In this document: positions 8,469 through 16,902 of the stretch, piece after piece
How positions within the stretch are numbered: the stretch's first letter is position 1
Layout of the letters: the number at the start of each line of letters is the position of its first letter
From: an uncultured Clostridia bacterium
GTDB lineage: Bacteria > Bacillota > Clostridia > UBA1381
NCBI GenBank assembly: GCA_934501535.1
Contig: CAKSUM010000012.1
Span: 24,433 to 88,432, forward strand
DNA: 64,000 nucleotides
Direction: 5' to 3'
The notes under the pieces: generated by a model
The model's input: the letters and a program-made list of their open reading frames with translations, nothing else
Told to the model about the DNA's origin: nothing
The model's database searches: none
Position numbers and translations under genes: made by a program

Positions 8469-8753
8469 CTATTGAACTAATCCAAGTGCTTTTATTGCCG
8501 TTTTAATTTGTTTTTTTATTGTATTCTCGTCATAAAAAGCATTTGGACATTGTTTGAAATCTTCTTCAAAAGGTGAGAAACGACAAGTATATTTTTCGAG
8601 TGTTCCAAAAGCTTTTAATTCAGTTTCGTTTAAATCAGACTTGTCAAGTTCTATATCATAAATAGTTGTAAACAAATCACAAAATGTGTTAATATCATAT
8701 TCTCCTGTTTGAAAATGTTTTATTAAGTAATATAGTTGCTCTTTGGTGTTCAT
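8469..8753 (-). CDS. Small acidic protein, putative colicin-type immunity
   Basis: The 94-residue protein is rich in Asp and Glu (pI clearly acidic by eye) and contains TCRFSPFEEDFKQCPNAFYD, a pattern like self-protective colicin-like immunity proteins, which are small acidic helical proteins that bind nuclease toxins. It lies between the orphan cassette and other small genes in the Rhs-downstream array. No toxin directly precedes it, so it would be an orphan immunity. The RBS is weak (AAAGAG). The family assignment is tentative. Confidence 0.5.
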   Translation of the reverse strand: MNTKEQLYYLIKHFQTGEYDINTFCDLFTTIYDIELDKSDLNETELKAFGTLEKYTCRFSPFEEDFKQCPNAFYDENTIKKQIKTAIKALGLVQ

Positions 8754-8813
8754 AATTTTATCGCTCTTTTCGTTATTAACAAGGGATTTCGTGTGATATT
8801 TCGGGTTTACATA

Positions 8814-9047
8814 TCAAAGCACATAATCAACAACCATGTCTTTCCACGCTTGCTTTAATGTTTTACCAAAAATTTTTGCTTGTTCAACCAGTTCTTCCCG
8901 ATCTTTGTAATATTGAAGTTCATTACTTTGATTATTAATAATATTTGCCCCTTTGTCACTTTGACTTATAAAATAGTTCTCGCCTTTATATCTTAGTTCT
9001 ATTTCTCTTCCTGTAAGAATATATTCAATAAATTTATCATATTTCAT
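8814..9047 (-). CDS. 77-residue small protein, unknown
   Basis: The product begins MKYDKFIEYILTGREIELRY and continues KGENYFISQSDKG, a small beta-then-helix layout. RBS AGGTG lies 8 bases before the ATG. I do not recognise the family. Small proteins with this N-terminus pattern are common near Rhs and contact-toxin genes in Bacillota, so it may be another immunity gene; nothing in the sequence proves it. Confidence 0.5.
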   Translation of the reverse strand: MKYDKFIEYILTGREIELRYKGENYFISQSDKGANIINNQSNELQYYKDREELVEQAKIFGKTLKQAWKDMVVDYVL

Positions 9048-9094
9048 TATAATGCACCTACTTTCTGATTGCTTTACCTGTACTCCAATCCCAT

Positions 9095-9256
9095 TTATGT
9101 ATAGACCGTATCCTTACCCACGCCGCGCGGATACCATTTCGGATTTAGTCTGTTTCCGCATGATGTTACGCATAAAAGCACAGCAATGCTTATTACAAGA
9201 ACAACATATTTTTTCACAAAATTATAACCCTTTTCCAAACGTGCTGCATTGTTCAT
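9095..9256 (-). CDS. Short lipoprotein, probably truncated
   Basis: A 53-codon frame starts at ATG 9256, overlapping the stop of the previous gene by four bases (ATGA), which favours translational coupling. It contains a hydrophobic signal segment (KKYVVLVISIAVLLCVTSCG) ending in a lipobox-like VTSC, so the Cys could be lipid-modified. Only 19 residues follow the Cys. It may be a truncated remnant of a larger lipoprotein or a real small lipoprotein; an internal GTG with AAAGGG is an alternative start. Confidence 0.45.
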   Translation of the reverse strand: MNNAARLEKGYNFVKKYVVLVISIAVLLCVTSCGNRLNPKWYPRGVGKDTVYT

Positions 9257-9627
9257 TTTACGATACAAAAGGACGGCGGATATTTTTCATCAAAATGCAA
9301 ATTGGGTTTATCAAACAAATAAATATTTATTTTATCTGTTTGTCCATTTACCCATATCCGCAAAAAATCTCCGCTTCGTTTAGCTTTCTTTACCTCATAC
9401 GAGGTTATCAATATACTGTTTTTATCAAAATCCACATTATATTTATCAAGGTTGTATAACATATAGTTGTCATTTGCTTTGCTGCATATCATTATTCCGT
9501 CCACATTCTCTTCACTTAGTCGCTCTACGCTATCCGTCAGGCAATAACCGACAGAATAATTATAGTGCAAATACACAATACCTACAACTATAATAATCAG
9601 TGCCAAAATGTAATATTGTTTTTTCAT
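9253..9627 (-). CDS. Single-TM small protein, unknown
   Basis: From ATG 9627 (behind a GGGGGG run, spacing 3) the product is 124 residues: an N-terminal membrane segment (ILALIIIVVGIVYLHY) then an extracytoplasmic domain with YDLDKYNVDF-like aromatic and acidic residues. A longer frame to 9648 adds seven residues without a better RBS. It lies directly downstream of the putative immunity gene for the Rhs lysozyme-like toxin. Family unknown. Confidence 0.5.
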   Translation of the reverse strand: MKKQYYILALIIIVVGIVYLHYNYSVGYCLTDSVERLSEENVDGIMICSKANDNYMLYNLDKYNVDFDKNSILITSYEVKKAKRSGDFLRIWVNGQTDKINIYLFDKPNLHFDEKYPPSFCIVK

Positions 9628-9701
9628 TAACCCCCCGATGCATAACATCTAATGAAAGAGACGAAAAAAACTCCATCTCTTTCCCGTCACACCGTCAGTC
9701 C

Positions 9702-10061
9702 TCAAAAACCGCCATATATAAAATGCCACCAATAAGGCCAAGCTACTTCAGAGGCGCTCCCTGTTTTTGACCAGACGCAGCGTTCCCACTTGTCATATTC
9801 CCATTGTCCCTCGCGTTTTACAAAGCATATTATATTTGCCATAGAGTTGTCCTTGCCAACATAGTAAACCCTTGCACTACTATCGGAATACTCCAGAACT
9901 TTCAAGTATTCCTGTTCTCCCAGCATAGTGTTTGATTTGTAGAGTTCCGAAAACTCATCACCGTGGATTGCAGTAAGAATTTCACACTTTCCGAGCGAAA
10001 CACCCCAGACAAGCAGAAAGCACAGCACTATAAAACCCAAAATTTTTATTATCACTTTCAT
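9702..10061 (-). CDS. Putative immunity protein of the Rhs lysozyme-like toxin
   Basis: The 119-residue protein carries an N-terminal membrane segment (MKVIIKILGFIVLCFLLVWG), placing the rest outside the membrane, where an inhibitor of a wall-degrading toxin would be needed. The C-terminus is Trp- and Tyr-rich (WEYDKWERCVW...WPYWWHFIYGGF). It is the first gene after the large Rhs gene, 20 bases from its stop. Position and topology support an immunity role; the family is not recognised. Confidence 0.5.
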   Translation of the reverse strand: MKVIIKILGFIVLCFLLVWGVSLGKCEILTAIHGDEFSELYKSNTMLGEQEYLKVLEYSDSSARVYYVGKDNSMANIICFVKREGQWEYDKWERCVWSKTGSASEVAWPYWWHFIYGGF

Positions 10062-10081
10062 TTCGTCATCTCACTTTTTAA

Positions 10082-13000
10082 CTAATTTAATCCCAAAAGT
10101 TTTTGCATATAATAATAATTTTCTTTTGCAAAATCGCCAAAATATGTACTTTGTGGTTTGGAATGAGGTCCATTAGCACCATATTCACCTATGTTATATA
10201 GTGTAGCCATAATTGCTGTTCTACCATCAATTTCAGGGTATGCTTCTCTCCAAATATCTTGAATATATGCCAAATCAGCCGCTGCATACATAATGCTGAT
10301 GGCGGGATTTTCCAATGCTTTTGCCCTCGCCATTATTTCTGTTCCATGCACAAAACCAATTCCCGGAATATTCCAACCGCCATCTTTTGCTAATATTTTT
10401 GGCATATAGCCCAAATTTTCGAGATTTTTTGCTGTAGACATCCTTACCTGCGCTACACCGATAGAAGTATTTATTCCATAAAATCCACCAATTGTATCCG
10501 TCACATCATCCTTCCAGTCTACATTTAGTCTTTGCTCTGCATAAATTGTTGCCGCTAAGATACTCGGATTAACACCAAATTCTTGTGCTGCAGAAATTAT
10601 ATATGATGTATTATTCCTAATAATCCTATCTGCTTCTTTTTGCGAACGTAACCCATTTTCATCCACATACATAACCGGATTATTATTTCCGTAGACATAC
10701 CAGTTATACCCGTCCTCTGCCGGGTCTTGCTGGGTGAATCTGCCGGTTGTCGGGTCATAATAGCGTGCACGAAGATAGTAAAGTCCCGTACTCTCATCAT
10801 ACGTCTGTCCGAAATACCTGAACGGATTATGCACTGTTTCTTCTTTGGTTATAAAATTACCCCAAACATCATAATCATAGCGGTTTACTATATTTCCGTC
10901 CGTATCAACGATTTGAATTACATCGCCGTGTCCGTTATACAGGTAATAATAGCTCTCACCGGTCAGAAAATCAATCTGTGCAAGCACTCTGTCCGGACCC
11001 CAGATATACTGACGTATCGGGTGCACGGCAACTTTCTGCTCGGAATCTATCGTGACATACATAAGAGCTGCTTCTGCCACAAGTCGTGCATCTTTATCAT
11101 AGATGAAATACGTCGGCATATCGGAATTTTCGCGTTTTACAAACCGGCTGCCGTTTATTCCGTATGCTGCCTTAGTCACATCACCGTCAACTGTCGCACG
11201 CGTCATATCATCATAAATATCATACTGATATGCCACAGATTTCTCCGCAAGAAAATCTATCTGCTCAAAGTTCGCCTTTCTGTTCCCACGAAAATCATAT
11301 TCGTAGTACGAATCCGCACCCTTATCCCCGTCAACGCTTGCGATACGGTTCAGCTTATCATATGTGAACGCCGTATTTTTCTGCACGCCGTCAACCGTTT
11401 CGGCAACCGAGACAATATTGTTATTCTTGTCATATTCATAGCTATATTCCGAAAGCACAGCCGAGCCTTTTGTATTTGTCAGCGTTTTAAGCCTCGAAAG
11501 TCCGTCATAGGTATACACCGACTTTAAAACACTTCCATCCAACAGAGGAGGATAGGTGACCGATCTCAGTTTGCCGTCGGCATAAAATTCATAGCTTGCA
11601 TTTGCGTTGTCTGAGCTATCCTTTGCACCGTCTGTCACCTGTACGCGTGAAATTCGGTTTTTATCATATTCCCAATATGTGCCGAGCGTATATTTTCTTT
11701 GGTTGACATCATCAACGCACGAATAGGTTGCAGACGTCACATTGCCCATATTATCATAAGTATAGCCGGTTTGCGGCTGGAAAAATACGTTTTCGGCACC
11801 TGTCGCATAATAGTATTTTGATTTGTCCGTCAGCAGCTTGCCCGTCGGCGAATATGATGTATTTCTGACCTCGGAAAAGCTTCCGACATATTTCTGCGTT
11901 TCGGGGTTATAGCTTGCGTTTATCTTAATCGTCATCGACGAACCGAACGGCGTCAGATATTGATACTGTTCGTCCGACAGTGTGGAGTCTGTGTCTACAA
12001 TGTAACTTCTGTCGCAGACGCCTGCCGCGTTATACTCAGAATTATGCAGCCTGCCGTTTTTGTCCTGCATCTGCTCGAGCTGACCGAGTGCGTTATACGT
12101 ATATGTATTGCTGTTGGCACTGTTATCCGTATCCGAAATCAGTCTGCCCGCGCCGTCATATTCTCTCTGATACAGAATATGTTCCTCACCGTTTTGTGCG
12201 GTTATCGTCTGCTTTTTGATATTCCCGAAAATATCATAGCTGTTTTTTATTGTCTCGCTGTTTGCATTTTCCGTTGCAATGCAGCGATTGAGCTTATCGT
12301 AAGAATTTTGTGTTGTGTACCCCTTTGCGTCGGTGATACCCGTCACATTGCCGGCAATATCATATGTATACTGCACCTCTGCAAAGCTATCCGGGTAACT
12401 GTCATATGCTTTTTCGCTCACCACTCGCTGCATACGGTCATATTTCTGTTCGGATATATTCTGCTTTTGAGTTTCGCCGCTTGCCATAAAATATGACATC
12501 GCACAAAAGCCTACATCAATACTATCTCTATTGTACTCTGTAATGTGCTGATTGTCAAATATATCCACAATTTTTACACATCTGTCCAAGCCATCATAGT
12601 ATTCCTTGGTTTGGTTCCCGTCCGGGTCAATTGTGGTCTTAATATTGTTTTTAGTGTCATAAATATAGCTTGTTGTGAGATATTCCGACACGCCGCCGAC
12701 ATTATCGATGACATTTTTCTCAATCAGCTCACCTGTGCCCATATAATAATTGACCTCATCGCCGATATAATACAGGCTGCATGCGGCAAGCTCCGTATCT
12801 GTAGGTTTTTCCGTCTCAATCTGCGATACATCATAGTATCTGAGCGTTGACCCAATCGCCTGTGCGATAAGCTTTCCGTCGGTTATACCGGCATAATCGC
12901 TGCGGCTGACCGTTACATATCGGATATTCTCTACCGGAAGAATATCCACGTCTTTCTCGTTGAAATCACTGTATGCTGCATATTTCGGGTAGACTATTCT

Positions 13001-15562
13001 CGTCTCTCGTCCTAGCTTATCATACTCAAAATATGTCGAGTTTCCGTCATTGTCGGTCTGCGAGCTGACCGTACCCAAAAGCATATTATATGTGTATGCG
13101 GTCTGCGACATTTTTCCGCCCACGGTTCTCTTTACCGTCGAGGGGTATGCATAGCCTGTCGCGGCGGTATAGATTTCCTCCACAACCAAGCTGTCCGCAC
13201 CGTTTACGGTTGTTGTTGTTTTCTTCGACACCCGTCCGTCCGATGTGTATTCGTAGTCATAGCGCGTCTGCGTACCGTCAGCGGCAGTAATTTGCGAGAG
13301 ACGTTTTTGGTCATTATATTTATATCGCTCAACGCACCTTGTATTTAAATCACGATACCACGCCTTACTCGTCATAAATCCGGTTTGTGCGTCATAGGTG
13401 TAAGACGTCCCGTATTTTTCGCGTGCCGAACCGATTACGGTGTCATAGTCTACTTCCTGGGTTTCAAGCGTTATGCGTCCGTATGCCTTATTCTGCCTTG
13501 TTTCAAAGCCGTTTTGCACATAAGATTCATATGAATGACTTCCGTTTGAATAGGTTATTTTTGTACGTACCGGACGCTTTTGCAGATAGTCGGTCACTTC
13601 ATAATTAATATTGAGTGCATTGCCGACAGGGTTATCATATGCCGCGGAGGTGTATTTAAGCAGAACAGCCCCGTCATGCTTGTAAAAATCACGCCGCATG
13701 CTTGACTTTTCATGAATTTCACGCGTTGTGCAGACGCTCTTTCCGTCTTGCACAGCCGATGCAGAGCAGTTCCTGGGATACGCGGTATAGTCACCGGTGT
13801 ATTTATATCTGACACGGTTTTTAAAATGCGATTCATTCAATTTATTGCCGCTTGAAACAGTCAGCTCATAATCTCCGCGTTCGGTTGTCCGGTATGCCTC
13901 GGATATCCCGCTGTGTCCGAGATTTCTCTCGGTCAGCTCATATTCATAATACGTATCCGACCGCGGTCTTATAATATTCCCAAGAAGATAGACAAGGTTG
14001 TTGCAGTTGCCGCTTGTGTTTGCCACAAATCCCGAATTAAGCGATTTATCGGCAAAAGTGAACTTTACGGAATTTGCATATTTCCGCGAGCCGTCAATTA
14101 TTGCCGGATAATAGCTTGTCACCTCGCCTATTGCATTGGTAAATGACGTCAGCACCGGTTCGGTTGACAGCGTTTCGCCGCCGCGGTTTACCTCAACCAT
14201 TTTCTTTTCGTAGGAAAGCGCTATTTCCTCGTCCTGCTCAAGCGGTGATGTAACCGTAAGGGTGATGTCCTCATACTCTCCACCCTCATTGTACGAAAAC
14301 CGAACCCTGCGCCCCACGCTGTCGGTTATCGATGATATAATAGGACAATTTCTCGATCCGTAAAAATTCTTTGCGGTATAGTTGAATGTGATTTTATTTC
14401 CAAATCTGTCACAGATAGTTAAAAGTTCACCGCGGGAGCCGAAATAGTATTTTCTGCCGTCGGCGTCGCTTACGATATAGTCAATACGCCCAGATGTGCA
14501 TATGCTCCCGTCATAGTCAAAATAGTCCTCAAAGGTAATATCGCCGCCTACATAATTTGCAAAGGAATAGTCGCCGCCGCTATATTCCACTACCATAACG
14601 CCGCCCTTGCCGTCATGGTAGTAGAGCCCCTTGGGGATTTCAGCTGTATCATCATAATTATCCTTTATAATCTGCACCGACGGAAAACTCCATGACCAGC
14701 CGGCACCGAGATTATACCTCTCACGCTGATAGCTTGTTGCGGTGATTTCGGAGGTGTAGTAATACGGAACATACACCTCGTCGCCCTCGCTGCACTTTGA
14801 ATATGACGCACTGTATATGAAGTTACCGCCGTCCGTGTCACGGCTTTCAATTTCTTCTTTTCGCAGTTTTGCCTCACTCTCGGTTGCACACGGATATTGA
14901 TATGTACTTGTTTCGCCGGTTTCCTTGTTATACACCGATTCCGTTACAACATACGTACCCTGCGGCATTGAAAAGTTTATCCCATTCATTTTGATACCGG
15001 AGGTTTTTGTATACAGTTCAGCCTCTGCAAGACTGTAATATCTTTCAAGCCGCAAATCCAATCCGTCAACGCCCGGCAGTACCAAATCGGTTTCGGTAAC
15101 AATTAAATTACCGGTCATCGGATCTATATATTCCGTGCCGATATTATCGCCTACAAAGCCATATCTTCCGGTTTGGTTTTGCAGTGCAAAGGAGTCTCTG
15201 CCGTTAATAACGCCAAGACGATGCTCTGTGTCCGTGCCGGTTGCACTATTGCTGAAAAGTGTCGCCTCTGCCGAATTTGTACCGCCGGATATTTCAATCG
15301 GACTGTCATCTACCGGGATTTCGGGCAGCTTGCCGGTGTACGGCGATATGCTGTCAAGGTTTGCCGCAGCTTTCTGCATTGCAGGCAAGACCGGCATCTC
15401 TGACGGTCTTTCTATCGACGGAACATCTGAATTTTCAATGTCATATGCAAATTCATTGTTGTATTCGCTGCCAAGTTCAATATCCGGCCTATCGGCAAAA
15501 GCCGTAAGCGATGCACAAATCATTGAGGCTGTTAATATTATTGATATAACTTTCTTTTTCAT
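10082..15562 (-). CDS. Large secreted Rhs/YD-repeat polymorphic toxin, lysozyme-like C-terminus
   Basis: The 1,826-residue protein has a Sec signal (about residues 1-23), a conserved Rhs N-terminal block (IDPMTGNLIVTETDLVLPG), then many YD repeats (for example YTYDGLSRLKTLTN, YEYDKLGRETRIVY) that form a hollow shell in this family. The Rhs core (GLYYLRARYYDPTTGRFTQQ) near residue 1590 ends at YVDENGL, equivalent to the DPxGL self-cleavage site. The last about 190 residues are the warhead: PSILAATIYAEQRLNVDW and DTIGGFYGINTSIGVAQV resemble lysozyme or transglycosylase-type domains acting on peptidoglycan, with a likely catalytic Glu in YAEQR. Its start overlaps the preceding gene by 4 bases (ATGA). 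The lysozyme call is moderate; Rhs identity is certain. Confidence 0.85.
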   Translation of the reverse strand: MKKKVISIILTASMICASLTAFADRPDIELGSEYNNEFAYDIENSDVPSIERPSEMPVLPAMQKAAANLDSISPYTGKLPEIPVDDSPIEISGGTNSAEATLFSNSATGTDTEHRLGVINGRDSFALQNQTGRYGFVGDNIGTEYIDPMTGNLIVTETDLVLPGVDGLDLRLERYYSLAEAELYTKTSGIKMNGINFSMPQGTYVVTESVYNKETGETSTYQYPCATESEAKLRKEEIESRDTDGGNFIYSASYSKCSEGDEVYVPYYYTSEITATSYQRERYNLGAGWSWSFPSVQIIKDNYDDTAEIPKGLYYHDGKGGVMVVEYSGGDYSFANYVGGDITFEDYFDYDGSICTSGRIDYIVSDADGRKYYFGSRGELLTICDRFGNKITFNYTAKNFYGSRNCPIISSITDSVGRRVRFSYNEGGEYEDITLTVTSPLEQDEEIALSYEKKMVEVNRGGETLSTEPVLTSFTNAIGEVTSYYPAIIDGSRKYANSVKFTFADKSLNSGFVANTSGNCNNLVYLLGNIIRPRSDTYYEYELTERNLGHSGISEAYRTTERGDYELTVSSGNKLNESHFKNRVRYKYTGDYTAYPRNCSASAVQDGKSVCTTREIHEKSSMRRDFYKHDGAVLLKYTSAAYDNPVGNALNINYEVTDYLQKRPVRTKITYSNGSHSYESYVQNGFETRQNKAYGRITLETQEVDYDTVIGSAREKYGTSYTYDAQTGFMTSKAWYRDLNTRCVERYKYNDQKRLSQITAADGTQTRYDYEYTSDGRVSKKTTTTVNGADSLVVEEIYTAATGYAYPSTVKRTVGGKMSQTAYTYNMLLGTVSSQTDNDGNSTYFEYDKLGRETRIVYPKYAAYSDFNEKDVDILPVENIRYVTVSRSDYAGITDGKLIAQAIGSTLRYYDVSQIETEKPTDTELAACSLYYIGDEVNYYMGTGELIEKNVIDNVGGVSEYLTTSYIYDTKNNIKTTIDPDGNQTKEYYDGLDRCVKIVDIFDNQHITEYNRDSIDVGFCAMSYFMASGETQKQNISEQKYDRMQRVVSEKAYDSYPDSFAEVQYTYDIAGNVTGITDAKGYTTQNSYDKLNRCIATENANSETIKNSYDIFGNIKKQTITAQNGEEHILYQREYDGAGRLISDTDNSANSNTYTYNALGQLEQMQDKNGRLHNSEYNAAGVCDRSYIVDTDSTLSDEQYQYLTPFGSSMTIKINASYNPETQKYVGSFSEVRNTSYSPTGKLLTDKSKYYYATGAENVFFQPQTGYTYDNMGNVTSATYSCVDDVNQRKYTLGTYWEYDKNRISRVQVTDGAKDSSDNANASYEFYADGKLRSVTYPPLLDGSVLKSVYTYDGLSRLKTLTNTKGSAVLSEYSYEYDKNNNIVSVAETVDGVQKNTAFTYDKLNRIASVDGDKGADSYYEYDFRGNRKANFEQIDFLAEKSVAYQYDIYDDMTRATVDGDVTKAAYGINGSRFVKRENSDMPTYFIYDKDARLVAEAALMYVTIDSEQKVAVHPIRQYIWGPDRVLAQIDFLTGESYYYLYNGHGDVIQIVDTDGNIVNRYDYDVWGNFITKEETVHNPFRYFGQTYDESTGLYYLRARYYDPTTGRFTQQDPAEDGYNWYVYGNNNPVMYVDENGLRSQKEADRIIRNNTSYIISAAQEFGVNPSILAATIYAEQRLNVDWKDDVTDTIGGFYGINTSIGVAQVRMSTAKNLENLGYMPKILAKDGGWNIPGIGFVHGTEIMARAKALENPAISIMYAAADLAYIQDIWREAYPEIDGRTAIMATLYNIGEYGANGPHSKPQSTYFGDFAKENYYYMQKLLGLN

Positions 15563-16413
15563 TCTACACCTCCGACTGTTTTGCTAAGCAAATTTCCCAT
15601 ATTGTCATAGGCGTAAAACACGGACCTTCCGTTTGCCTTGTCAAATTGTATAAGGCGGTTGTCAGCGTCATAATAGTATGCGTTGATACCGCTTTCGCCG
15701 TCAAAATTAACAGCCGTTTTTATCGGGAACATTCCGGCTAAAGAGTCCCAAAACATCAGTCTTGCACTGTATTCGTTCTCCGTATCAAAACGGTATATAA
15801 GCCTTGCATTGCCGTTTTGCCCTGCCGGTGCCGGTAGCTGTACTCTTTTTACTGTATATAATCTGCCATCGCTTGTATATGTTGCAAGAATAACAGATAT
15901 TGTCCGGTCATTTGCAGTACTGTTTTCCAGCCCGAAAAGGCAGTCCATTTGTGCATTATCTATAATCCTTAAGCCATTTTCGCCAACATTCACACCATTG
16001 ATTTTTATTTGGGATGAAAGCGCTAAGCCGTCCGCCATATTTATTATGCCTGCTGAATTTCTTCTCGCATGAAGGGCAGCTGCATGATTTTCCTCAGTCC
16101 GCTTCGGAGTAATGTATACAGGTGCACTTAAGGTCTCGCCCCACTCAAAAATTATCGCAAAGCCGATGCCTGAAAAATCAATGTTTACCCACGCACCGTT
16201 GTCATAGTCCTTTAATTTACCGGTGAATATCATAGTTTTTTCATTGCCTATTTGTGTTGTAACCTCAACCTGTAAGTTTGAGTTGTCAACATCGGCATTA
16301 ATGCGTTCCTGTGCCTCGGTGATGCTCACTTCCGGTACATCTGCATATGTTGCTGCCGGTGCAAGCATTATTGTTGCAAGAATTGCAGCCGCTTTTCTTT
16401 GTTTATCTTTCAT
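15559..16413 (-). CDS. Secreted Rhs partner protein with a single C-terminal YD repeat
   Basis: From ATG 16413 the product is 284 residues, with a signal peptide (KAAAILATIMLAPAATYA). The body is a beta-rich domain of unknown type (ISVILATYTSDGRLYTVKRV). The C-terminus (INAYYYDADNRLIQFDKANG) is one Rhs/YD repeat, followed by SVFYAYDNMGNLLSK, which matches repeats of the adjacent toxin. Its stop overlaps the toxin start by four bases. I infer it works with the Rhs protein in export or assembly, or that it is a split N-terminal part of it. GGGGG lies 8 bases before 16413; ATG 16419 is an alternative only 2 bases from it. Confidence 0.65.
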   Translation of the reverse strand: MKDKQRKAAAILATIMLAPAATYADVPEVSITEAQERINADVDNSNLQVEVTTQIGNEKTMIFTGKLKDYDNGAWVNIDFSGIGFAIIFEWGETLSAPVYITPKRTEENHAAALHARRNSAGIINMADGLALSSQIKINGVNVGENGLRIIDNAQMDCLFGLENSTANDRTISVILATYTSDGRLYTVKRVQLPAPAGQNGNARLIYRFDTENEYSARLMFWDSLAGMFPIKTAVNFDGESGINAYYYDADNRLIQFDKANGRSVFYAYDNMGNLLSKTVGGVE

Positions 16414-16432
16414 ATACATTTCCCCCTTTGTA

Positions 16433-16487
16433 AAATAAAAAGGACAAGACCAAAAACCTGCAAATCATGCAAGTTTCAGTCTTGTCC
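16433..16487 (-). terminator. Hairpin A: terminator/attenuator ahead of the Rhs operon
   Basis: GGACAAGAC (16442-16450) pairs with GTCTTGTCC (16479-16487), and on the minus strand a TTTTTATTTT run follows. It lies between a strong promoter (16559-16587) and the first Rhs-operon start, so transcripts must pass it to express the toxin. Confidence 0.65.
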
Positions 16488-16508
16488 CAATGTGATACAT
16501 TTCCCCAT
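16476..16508 (-). CDS. Ten-codon leader peptide of the Rhs operon
   Basis: MGKCITLGQD followed by TGA, with AAAGGAG 8 bases before the ATG. Its stop codon falls on the loop side of hairpin A's ascending arm, so ribosome progress could change folding of the hairpin. A near-copy without a good RBS (MGKIALEQDRSL, 16772-16810) lies ahead of hairpin B. Confidence 0.4.
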   Translation of the reverse strand: MGKCITLGQD

Positions 16509-16558
16509 AAATGTCTCCTTTTGTAAGTAATGTTTTTACAAATCATTCCATTATTTGT

Positions 16559-16587
16559 ATTATATCATACATTTTAAATCTTCGCAA
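16559..16587 (-). promoter_or_regulatory. Promoter of the Rhs operon (copy 1)
   Basis: TTGCGA (16587-16582), 17 bases, TATAAT (16564-16559) on the minus strand. The identical sequence recurs at 17674-17702 upstream of the phosphatase, within a duplicated segment of about 104 bases. Confidence 0.65.
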
Positions 16588-16662
16588 TAAACGCATTAAA
16601 TATTTGTAAAACTGCACATTTATCAGGAACTGAATATGTTTATAATGTCCAAGCCGTTGCTG
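16559..16662. repeat. Direct repeat, copy 1 of about 104 bases
   Basis: Nearly identical to 17674-17777 (offset 1,115 bases; one mismatch seen near the end). It contains a promoter and the 3' end of the SLOG gene. Homology then fades gradually to the right, where the sequence still encodes a diverged SLOG C-terminus. Confidence 0.85.
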
Positions 16663-16700
16663 TTATCGTAATTTATCGTATTTCTCGTTCTTCTTTCCAA
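16623..16700 (-). pseudogene. Truncated C-terminus of a SLOG-family gene
   Basis: The minus strand reads TRNTINYDNSNGLDIINIFS and a stop at 16623, matching the end of the intact SLOG gene at 17738 (GTRNTVNYAKSSGLDIINIF). Upstream sequence is no longer coding for the rest of the domain. It is a duplication remnant. Confidence 0.7.
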
Positions 16701-16751
16701 TTGATGCTCGCATCGCATAACTCTTTAACATCAACATTTTATTCAATTGCA

Positions 16752-16791
16752 ACAAAAAACAAGACCAAAACTCACAAGCTCCGGTCTTGTT
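16752..16791 (-). terminator. Hairpin B: terminator after the histidine phosphatase gene
   Basis: AACAAGACC (16758-16766) pairs with GGTCTTGTT (16783-16791), followed on the minus strand by TTTTTTGTT. The flanks (ATGGGGAAA and CAATG) match those of hairpin A, so the two hairpins are paralogous copies. Confidence 0.65.
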
Positions 16792-16902
16792 CCAATGCAA
16801 TTTTCCCCATAAATTATTAGTTTGTCAAGCAATCACTTTTTAAACAATAGTATGGTATGTAAACATCATTCGTCATATTTCAAAATCCATATATAATTAT
16901 AC

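Noticed and set aside
10727..11527. A 266-residue plus-strand ORF within the Rhs gene
   Set aside because: YD-repeat codon usage keeps the opposite strand open; no start signal or recognisable product.
16772..16810. Second leader peptide (MGKIALEQDRSL)
   Set aside because: No RBS is seen and no gene is downstream before hairpin B; treated as a sequence relic of hairpin A's leader.
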